From Priestia megaterium (GTDB lineage: Bacteria > Bacillota > Bacilli > Bacillales > Bacillaceae_H): a stretch of 64,000 nt of DNA. Below the pieces are notes generated by a model, which ran no database searches, was not told where the DNA came from, and saw only the letters and a program-made list of their open reading frames with translations. Shown piece after piece: positions 58,294 to 64,000 of the stretch. The position numbers were made by a program, and so were the translations under genes. The DNA lies in contig VTEF01000002.1 of the NCBI GenBank assembly GCA_008180335.1, forward strand, positions 635,648 through 699,647, in the 5' to 3' direction. Positions within the stretch are counted from its first letter, which is position 1. Each line of letters opens with the position of its first letter.

Positions 58294-59628
58294 ATGAGCA
58301 CTTTCTTGAAGGGAACGTTTATATTAGCTGGGGCTGCATTTGCTGGTGAGATGATTGAGTTTCTCGTTAATATGGTACTAGCTAGGGAATTAGGTAAAGA
58401 AGGAATGGGGATGTACATGACCGTATTGCCAATTATTTTTCTTGTGGCTACGGTGGCTAACTTAGAACTGCCTGTTTCGATTTCAAAGTTCATAGCTGAA
58501 CATCATAGACAAGAACACCGCCATATGATGAAGCACGCAACAATCTTTGCTACGGTCTTTAGCCTAGGAATCTTTTTAATTACATTTGCCATTGTCTCAA
58601 TTTTTCCTTTCTTTACTCATTATCATCCGCATTTAAGGTGGGCTGTTCTTATCTATATCCCAATTGTGTCTTTTTCAGCCGTTTTGCGAGGATATTTTAC
58701 AGGGAAAAACAATATGACAACCATTGCTATTTCAAATTTTATCCGAAAAGCGTTTCAGCTGACGATTTTATTTGTTATTTTTCAAATGTTTCAATTTACA
58801 GATGTGAAAACATCATTGTTCATTGCGATTTGTGCATTAATTGGGACAGAAGCTGTTATTTTACTTTATTTTTTTATTACGTATGTGACGCAGCTTAATG
58901 TGATTAGCAGGGGATATAGACCCGTTTTATCACCTCGTGAAATTCGTAAAAAGTTGTTAGGTGTCTCACTTCCAACAACTGGCCTGCGGTTATTTAATGC
59001 TATTTGCAATGCCATTCAGCCTTTTCTCATTAAGTATGCACTCATACTTTCAGGAATGACCATCAGCGGTGCAACGCAGCACTTTGGAATGCTGACAGGT
59101 GTTGCGATGACAATCGGGTTTTTTCCAGCTTTTTTCGCTCATTCTTTATTGGTAGCTCTTATTCCAGCTGTCTCAGAAGCTCATGCTAAAAATAAGGAAC
59201 AGCAGTTGCAAAAGCTCTTGCTGCAAAGCATGCAGCTCACCTTTTTATATGGCATCCCGTCAGTGTTAGCGATGTATATTTTTGCTGAACCGCTAACGAA
59301 TCTCTTTTTTCATTCGAACGAAGCTGTCTATTATTTGCAAGCATTATGGCCGTATTTTATCTTTCATTTCTTTGCGATTCCGCTTCAAGCCTATTTAATC
59401 GGACTAGGGTATGTGAAAGATGCACTATTTCATACAATTTGGTCTCATATCGTCTCGTTTTCGCTTATGTTTTTATTGGGATCGCAAGCGAGCATTGGCA
59501 TGACAGGAATTATTATTGGAATGAATTCAGGCATTGTTGTCTTAACATTTCTTCATTACGTCACCATTTGCAAGGTGATTAATGTTTCGTTTTTCTCATT
59601 AAAAAAACAGAACACTAATTTATTATAG
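58294..59628 (+). CDS. ykvU: YkvU/SpoVB-like lipid-linked oligosaccharide flippase
   Basis: A 444-residue MOP/MVF-type membrane protein with about 12 helices. Family features are F-L-K-G-T-F-I-L-A-G-A-A-F start, L-A-R-E-L-G-K-E-G-M-G-M-Y near residues 30-42, L-P-V-S-I-S-K-F-I-A-E near 59-69, and L-R-G-Y-F-T-G-K-N-N-M near 131-141. SpoVB (about 518 residues) is needed for cortex synthesis, and YkvU (about 445) is its sporulation-linked paralog; the length fits YkvU. Single gene with ATTGAGGGGAT. A sigma-E type promoter was not confirmed. Confidence 0.85.
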   Translation: MSTFLKGTFILAGAAFAGEMIEFLVNMVLARELGKEGMGMYMTVLPIIFLVATVANLELPVSISKFIAEHHRQEHRHMMKHATIFATVFSLGIFLITFAIVSIFPFFTHYHPHLRWAVLIYIPIVSFSAVLRGYFTGKNNMTTIAISNFIRKAFQLTILFVIFQMFQFTDVKTSLFIAICALIGTEAVILLYFFITYVTQLNVISRGYRPVLSPREIRKKLLGVSLPTTGLRLFNAICNAIQPFLIKYALILSGMTISGATQHFGMLTGVAMTIGFFPAFFAHSLLVALIPAVSEAHAKNKEQQLQKLLLQSMQLTFLYGIPSVLAMYIFAEPLTNLFFHSNEAVYYLQALWPYFIFHFFAIPLQAYLIGLGYVKDALFHTIWSHIVSFSLMFLLGSQASIGMTGIIIGMNSGIVVLTFLHYVTICKVINVSFFSLKKQNTNLL

Positions 59629-59649
59629 ATTTGCAGAAAAGAAAAAACA

Positions 59650-59678
59650 AATGCCCCAGTAACCTGGGGCATTCTTTT
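59650..59678. terminator. Bidirectional terminator
   Basis: AATGCCCCAG/CTGGGGCATT stem with T run, shared with the convergent PBP gene. Confidence 0.9.
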
Positions 59679-61468
59679 TACCAATTATCCATAATGGATC
59701 CGAATAGCTCAGCCGGATCTTCTCCGCCGCCGCTTGATAAATATTTTGTCTTTCCGTTACCATCATAATCGAATCCTGTGTGAATGGAAATGACTACATC
59801 ATCTGTATAACCGACAAACCATGCATCACGGTTCTTTTGAGTTGTTCCGGTTTTACCAGCAGCATCTTTTGTTGATCGTGCTTTAGCTCCCGTGCCATAG
59901 CTTTTTTCAATGACATCTTCTAACATCGATGTCATCGTATCTGCATGTTCAGGGCTCATAACTTCTTCGCTTTCTATTTCTGGTTCTTTTTCTTCGCCAC
60001 CGCGAAGCTGAAGCTTTCGAATGGCATGAGGTTTATTCATAACACCATCATTTGCAAACGTTGTATAGCCTTGTGCGAGTTGAAGAGGTGAGAATGTCGT
60101 ATTGGTTCCGCCAAGGGCAAGCGTTAAAGCTCTGTCTTCTTTATCTGCATCATTTAGAGGAAGTCCTGCTTTCTCTAAGAAGTCAGCAGCCTCATTAAAG
60201 CCGATTTCATTTAATAAGGAGACAGCAGGTACATTTAAAGACCTCGTAACAGCTTCTCTCATTGATACCTCACCGCGATACTGGTTGTTTGCATTTTTTG
60301 GCTTATAGCCGTTAAAATCAGTTTGTTTATCATTTAACCTAGATGTCGGATCATAGTCACCTGTTTCAAGAGCGGGTCCATATACAGCAAGCGGCTTAAT
60401 TGCAGAACCCGGCTGATAACCTGTTGTTGCGCGGTTCAGTCCATTTGTTTCATAATTACGGCCGCCATACAGTGCAGCTACTGCACCATTTTTAGGGTTC
60501 ACAGCTGCAATTCCAATTTCCACGCGCTTAGACAGCTCATCATCTGCAAAGACGTGATTTTTAACTGAACGGTTAATCGACTCTTGAAGTAACGGATCAA
60601 AGTCTGTGTATATCGCGTAACCACCTTCGTATAAATCATCAGATGTCACACCATATTCATTGGCTGCTTCACGAATTACGTAATCAACAAATGCTTGATT
60701 CTCACTTTTTCTTTTTACAGGTACATCTGGCTTTCTCACTTGCTCTGTTAAGGCCTGCTCGTATGCACGCTGATCAATAACATTCTGATCAGCCATCAAT
60801 TTTAACACAACATTTCGGCGTTTTGTTGCTTCTTCAGTACTGCTTCCTGGTGAATACTTACTTGGTGCTTTCGGCAATCCGGCCAGTAAAGCTGCTTCTC
60901 CAATCGTTAAATCAGAAACATCTTTATTAAAATAAAGATGAGAAGCTGCGCTGATGCCGTATACACCGCTACCAAAGTAAATCTGATTCATATATAATTC
61001 CAAAATCTGATCTTTTGAGAATTGTTGTTCTAATCCTAAAGATAAAAACATTTCATCCACTTTTCGCTTAATCGTTTTATCATTTGACAAGTATAAATTA
61101 CGTGCAAGCTGCTGAGTAATGGTACTAGCGCCTTCTGCTTTACTCATTGTAATAATATTTGTAAAAGCTGCCCGAGCAATTCCTTGCAGATCAATCCCGA
61201 AATGGTTATAAAAGCGGCGATCTTCTGTTGCGACAAAGGCCATTTTCACATGATCAGGCACTTCATCAATTGATACATTTTGCCGTGGCAATGTTCGGTA
61301 TAGCTCGTCTACAGGACGGTCGTTTTTATCATAGATTACTGTACTCTGTACAGCTTGCAGCTGATTATAGGATAAATTAGCTGTTTGTTCAAATTGTTTT
61401 AACACATACGTTGCACCTAAAAGGGCAATCAAAATTAGTGTTAAAAATGCGAGAATAAATTTTCTCAT
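59678..61468 (-). CDS. Class A penicillin-binding protein (transglycosylase/transpeptidase)
   Basis: A 596-residue bifunctional wall enzyme. A membrane anchor at residues 3-24 is followed by a GT51 glycosyltransferase domain (about 45-220) with catalytic Glu82 in A-T-E-D-R-R-F-Y-N-H-F-G, G-A-S-T-I-T-Q-Q-L-A-R-N near 113-124, and the R-K-V-D-E-M-F region. The transpeptidase domain (about 300-590) has the nucleophile Ser355 in G-S-A-I-K-P, S-L-N near 400, and G-K-T-G-T-T. It lacks the long C-terminal extensions of PBP1, and resembles the sporulation-time PbpF/PbpG group in size. RBS GTGGAGTGAGAC. Located outside the membrane. Confidence 0.92.
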   Translation of the reverse strand: MRKFILAFLTLILIALLGATYVLKQFEQTANLSYNQLQAVQSTVIYDKNDRPVDELYRTLPRQNVSIDEVPDHVKMAFVATEDRRFYNHFGIDLQGIARAAFTNIITMSKAEGASTITQQLARNLYLSNDKTIKRKVDEMFLSLGLEQQFSKDQILELYMNQIYFGSGVYGISAASHLYFNKDVSDLTIGEAALLAGLPKAPSKYSPGSSTEEATKRRNVVLKLMADQNVIDQRAYEQALTEQVRKPDVPVKRKSENQAFVDYVIREAANEYGVTSDDLYEGGYAIYTDFDPLLQESINRSVKNHVFADDELSKRVEIGIAAVNPKNGAVAALYGGRNYETNGLNRATTGYQPGSAIKPLAVYGPALETGDYDPTSRLNDKQTDFNGYKPKNANNQYRGEVSMREAVTRSLNVPAVSLLNEIGFNEAADFLEKAGLPLNDADKEDRALTLALGGTNTTFSPLQLAQGYTTFANDGVMNKPHAIRKLQLRGGEEKEPEIESEEVMSPEHADTMTSMLEDVIEKSYGTGAKARSTKDAAGKTGTTQKNRDAWFVGYTDDVVISIHTGFDYDGNGKTKYLSSGGGEDPAELFGSIMDNW

Positions 61469-61648
61469 GCTGTCTCACTCCACTAATTAATAATTCCATG
61501 TTCAGTAATGGTTGCATTGACGTTACATTCATATCAACATGTTTGTCTTTTGTCGCTTCGTTCATGTTGATTGTCAGAGAGTTTTGGATGGATGAATCTT
61601 GTTTAGATGCAATCTTTTTAGCAAAGCGGGCTGTAGATGATTTCTATT

Positions 61649-61855
61649 TTATGGCAATGCAAACGAAATAAATTCATCTGCATTTAGTGTACCCGTAAAT
61701 TTTTGTTTGTCAAATAAAGCTATTTTTGACCCTTCAGCTTGTTGTTTTGGCTGATTTGTAAGTATAGAAGCATAAAAATTTCCCTTATTATGTGAAAGTT
61801 GTTTAAAAACATACAAGGAAAGAACCGGTTTTGAGAGATGATTAAACTTTACATG
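61649..61855 (-). pseudogene. Possible Ger(x)C-family germination protein fragment
   Basis: The translated minus strand contains a stretch like the middle of Ger(x)C lipoproteins: L-S-L-Y-V-F-K-Q-L followed about 30 residues later by G-S-K-I-A-L-F-D-K-Q-K-F-T-G-T-L-N-A-D-E, which resembles the family motif of G-x-A-x-F-x-x-x-K-x-x-G-x-L-x-x-x-E. It has no ribosome site, no signal peptide and ends soon after, so if real it is a decayed fragment. The match is short and judged by eye. Confidence 0.3.
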
Positions 61856-61900
61856 TGCATAAAAACTTTTTATAATAAAAATATCTTTAATTCGAGATAT
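61848..61900 (+). promoter_or_regulatory. mhqD promoter with MhqR-like operator
   Basis: TTTACA (61848-61853), 17 bases, TATAAT (61871-61876). The palindrome ATATCTTTAATTCGAGATAT at 61881-61900 sits at the likely transcription start and closely matches the MhqR box (tATCTcgaAtTCgAGATa) known from B. subtilis. Confidence 0.75.
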
Positions 61901-61925
61901 TTTAATCAAAGGAGTGAACCAATGC

Positions 61926-62537
61926 ATGAAACACATTTTTAAAAAAGGAACAGACGAAACAAAACCAGTGTTATTAATGCTTCATGGAACAGGAGGTACA
62001 GAAGAAGATTTACTGCCTATTGCTAACATGATCGATCCAACTGCTTCTGTCTTATCTGTGAGAGGGAATGTTCTTGAACATGGCATGCCGCGCTTTTTCA
62101 GACGATTGCAAGAAGGCGTATTTGATCTTGAAGATTTAGTATTTCGCACAAACGAGCTGAATGACTTTTTAGAAGAAGCGGCAAATAAGTATTCGTTTGA
62201 CCGAAAAAATATCGTAGCAATTGGTTATTCTAACGGAGCGAATATTGCAGGAAGCTTATTAGTTCATTTTCAATATTCGTTAAAAGGAGCTATTTTACTC
62301 CATCCCATGGTTCCAAGACGAGATATAGAGGTGCCAGAGGCGGCAAACTTGCCTGTATTTATTGGAGCAGGAACCAATGATCTGATTTGTTCAGCAGAAG
62401 AAACAATCGAATTAGCTGAACTATTAGAAAAAGCAGGAGCAAACGTAGATGTGCATTGGGAGTCTTTTGGTCATCAGCTAACGCGGCCGGAAATTGACGC
62501 AGCCAAAGAGTGGTATAAGCACCAATTTACAACTTAA
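61926..62537 (+). CDS. mhqD: MhqD-like carboxylesterase
   Basis: A 203-residue alpha/beta hydrolase of the phospholipase/carboxylesterase group. L-M-L-H-G-T-G-G near residues 17-24 forms the oxyanion hole. Nucleophile Ser is in I-G-Y-S-N-G-A near 104-110, the Asp is in G-T-N-D-L near 150, and His in F-G-H-Q-L-T near 181-186. Length matches B. subtilis MhqD, which is induced by catechol and hydroquinone. The MhqR-like operator upstream supports quinone control. ATG at 61926 follows AAAGGAGTG at a slightly long spacing; a GTG at 61914 overlaps it. Confidence 0.88.
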   Translation: MKHIFKKGTDETKPVLLMLHGTGGTEEDLLPIANMIDPTASVLSVRGNVLEHGMPRFFRRLQEGVFDLEDLVFRTNELNDFLEEAANKYSFDRKNIVAIGYSNGANIAGSLLVHFQYSLKGAILLHPMVPRRDIEVPEAANLPVFIGAGTNDLICSAEETIELAELLEKAGANVDVHWESFGHQLTRPEIDAAKEWYKHQFTT

Positions 62538-62547
62538 AAATTAACGG

Positions 62548-62582
62548 AAAAAAGCGGCTTCTTAGCAGGAGGCCGCTTTTTA
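62548..62582 (+). terminator. Terminator after mhqD
   Basis: AAAAAGCGGC...GCCGCTTTTT hairpin. Confidence 0.88.
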
Positions 62583-62776
62583 GGTGTTTTCTAAAAAATA
62601 AACGAAGACAGCAAATCAGCTTCTGTTTTTATAACTCTTGCAGGTTTTCGTAAATGTGAGACAATGATAATCAGATTATATTTGATTAAAAAAGCAAAAA
62701 AAAAATGAAACAAAAGTCCTAAACAATCGTTATAATAAAGGCAGAATTTAAAAATAAGAAGGATGTTAAACAACGT

Positions 62777-63490
62777 ATGGATAATTTTATTAGTTGGATA
62801 AGTGCGTCGTTACTTGTCGCTTTCTTGTGTTATACAGTCGGAGCATCTGCCCTGTATCGGCGTTTTGCGTCATCTGTTATTATAAAGGGAGCAAAAAAAC
62901 ATAAAATTTCGTTAACCTTTGATGATGGTCCAAATCCAGTGTATACACCGAAACTTTTAGACTTATTAAAACAATATGATATGAAGGCGACTTTTTTTGT
63001 TGTCGGCACCATCGCGGAACAACACCCTCATATTTTACAGAGAATGGTGAAAGAAGGACATGAGGTGGCTATTCATCATCATCGTCATATAAGCGCTTGG
63101 CTTTTGACACCGTCTCAATTAAAAAAAGAGATTCAATTATGCAGTCAAGCAATTGAACGGATAACAGGTAAAAAACCACAGTTTTACAGACCTCCATGGG
63201 GACATTTAAATGTAAGCAGCATCGTGATGGCTTCTCCATATCAAGTAGTCATTTGGTCAGGTATCTTTGGCGACTGGTCATTAAAGACAACAACAGCGAC
63301 ATTAATTGAACAGCTAAAAAGTCATTTAGAAAGCGGCTCGATTTATGTATTGCATGATAATGGGGATACATTAGGAGCCGATGAAAAAGCACCTGAACAA
63401 ATGATAGAAGCGTTAAAAGAGTTCATTCCTTATGCAAAACAGCAAGGGTATACAAGTGAAACATTGCAAGAACTCATGAAAGAAGGGTAA
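62777..63490 (+). CDS. Membrane-anchored polysaccharide deacetylase
   Basis: A 237-residue protein. One N-terminal membrane anchor (about residues 5-25) is followed by a NodB domain with L-T-F-D-D-G-P-N-P near 47-55 (catalytic base Asp and metal Asp), E-V-A-I-H-H-H-R-H near 95-103 (metal His residues), and F-Y-R-P-P-W-G near 136-142. Y-V-L-H-D-N-G near 194-200 supplies the catalytic His. All NodB motifs are present. It should remove acetyl groups from peptidoglycan or another wall glycan outside the membrane. A DedA gene follows after 16 bases. A TATAAT at about 62731 could be the -10. Confidence 0.88.
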   Translation: MDNFISWISASLLVAFLCYTVGASALYRRFASSVIIKGAKKHKISLTFDDGPNPVYTPKLLDLLKQYDMKATFFVVGTIAEQHPHILQRMVKEGHEVAIHHHRHISAWLLTPSQLKKEIQLCSQAIERITGKKPQFYRPPWGHLNVSSIVMASPYQVVIWSGIFGDWSLKTTTATLIEQLKSHLESGSIYVLHDNGDTLGADEKAPEQMIEALKEFIPYAKQQGYTSETLQELMKEG

Positions 63491-63506
63491 GAAAGGAAGC
63501 ACGTTA

Positions 63507-64000
63507 GTGGATGTAACAATCGTTTCTCAGTATATAAAAGCATTTGGCTCCATTGTTATTCTTATTGTTTTATTTTGTGGGATTGTTGGGATTCCAGCAC
63601 CTGAAGAGTCATTTTTAATCGTATTAGGCATGTTCATTGCGAAGCATCAATTAGGCTTATACGAGTCAGTGATTCATGCATTTTTAGGTGTGATGCTTGG
63701 CATGCTTGTTTCCTATGCAATCGGAAGATATGTTGGCATGCCGTTTTTTTATAAATACGGAAAATACATTGGGTTAAATGAAGAAAAAATTCAAAAAGCT
63801 AATACAAGCTTTCATAAATATGGGGTATGGACTATTCTATTTGGTTTATTTATCCCTGGACTGCGACAAATCACGCCTTATTTAGCTGGAATGAGCCGGT
63901 TTCCATTTTTGCTTTATCTTTTCTTATCTTTTATTGGCAGTGTGATTTGGCTTATGACATTTTTGATAACGGGCTATTTTGTTGGAGATCGTGTTCAAAT
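63507..64000 (+). CDS. DedA family membrane protein (C-terminus outside the window)
   Basis: GTG at 63507 with GAAAGGAAGC; the frame is open to the window end, giving at least 164 residues. The DedA/SNARE-associated fold shows G-I-P-A-P-E-E-S-F near residues 31-39 (family E-E motif), G-R-Y-V-G near 75-79, and the F-I-P-G-L-R-Q-I-T-P-Y-L-A-G-M motif near 118-132. These proteins act as lipid scramblases or undecaprenyl-phosphate/phospholipid carriers and affect envelope stress. Its coupling to a wall deacetylase suggests a joint envelope role. Confidence 0.9.
   Translation, partial: MDVTIVSQYIKAFGSIVILIVLFCGIVGIPAPEESFLIVLGMFIAKHQLGLYESVIHAFLGVMLGMLVSYAIGRYVGMPFFYKYGKYIGLNEEKIQKANTSFHKYGVWTILFGLFIPGLRQITPYLAGMSRFPFLLYLFLSFIGSVIWLMTFLITGYFVGDRVQ

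Larger units (their letters stand above)
61469..61925. other. Intergenic region with a possible gene remnant and the mhqD control site
   Basis: It holds a leftward open frame discussed as a Ger(x)C-like remnant, and on the right the MhqR-type promoter. Otherwise unstructured. Confidence 0.5.

Overview
The window is a low-GC chromosomal segment of an endospore-forming Firmicute of the Bacillaceae (Bacillus sensu lato). Evidence: strong AGGAGG-type ribosome sites, frequent GTG/TTG starts, T-box leaders, dense intrinsic terminators, and spore genes (YjcZ, CotF/YhcQ-like coat protein, GerPA/GerPF-like protein, YkvU/SpoVB-like flippase, Spo0M). I see no tRNA, rRNA, phage, transposase or CRISPR array. 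The genus cannot be fixed from the sequence alone.

Layout. 1-9.9 kb: a secreted SH3b protein cut by the window edge, GrpB, a DUF4397 protein, a monooxygenase/ArsR pair, a CHY zinc-finger protein, a MurG glycosyltransferase away from any cell-division cluster, signal peptidase I, a patatin-like phospholipase and an OYE-family oxidoreductase. 10-18.5 kb: a TauE/SafE exporter, then a five-gene operon built around a glutathionylspermidine-synthase-like ATP-grasp ligase with a Gly-rich lipoprotein, a DUF350 membrane protein and a small membrane protein, then an NSS amino-acid transporter with a tiny candidate partner subunit. 19-20.6 kb: an NlpC/P60 wall hydrolase behind a perfect WalR box, and a thiamine-binding protein. 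20.7-28.1 kb: a ureide (purine) catabolism locus: pucR divergent from a frameshifted YfcC-type permease remnant, allantoate amidohydrolase, PucG aminotransferase, a YwrD-like gamma-glutamyltransferase and two short CHR-family transporters.

28.7-34.5 kb: an aromatic amino-acid locus with three T-box leaders, all apparently with a UAC (Tyr) specifier: two in tandem before a chorismate mutase/DAHP synthase fusion, and one before a small ABM-fold protein, chorismate synthase, a TyrA without ACT domain and EPSP synthase. 34.6-45.6 kb: a YhfW-like Rieske oxidoreductase, a PHB-depolymerase-family esterase, a manganese catalase with an internal deletion, YjcZ, a CBS protein, a PadR/ChrA pair, Spo0M, a CNNM/HlyC-family transporter with a long leader ending in an attenuator-like terminator, and a YwqG-like protein. 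45.6-64 kb: a coat protein, Dps with a PerR-like box, a HesB-like protein, a structured RNA-like element, several very small proteins, CopC/CopD, a BmrA-like ABC exporter, a two-component system, FolE2, YkvU, a class A PBP, an MhqD-like esterase behind an MhqR-like box, a polysaccharide deacetylase and a DedA protein cut by the window end.

The best candidate for an under-described system is the ATP-grasp operon (12130-14823), where a small lipoprotein ending in Gly-Gly sits 3 bases before a peptide-ligase-like enzyme. Next are the tandem Tyr T-boxes with an ABM protein inside the operon, the leader of the CNNM transporter, and the two-hairpin element at 48165-48318.
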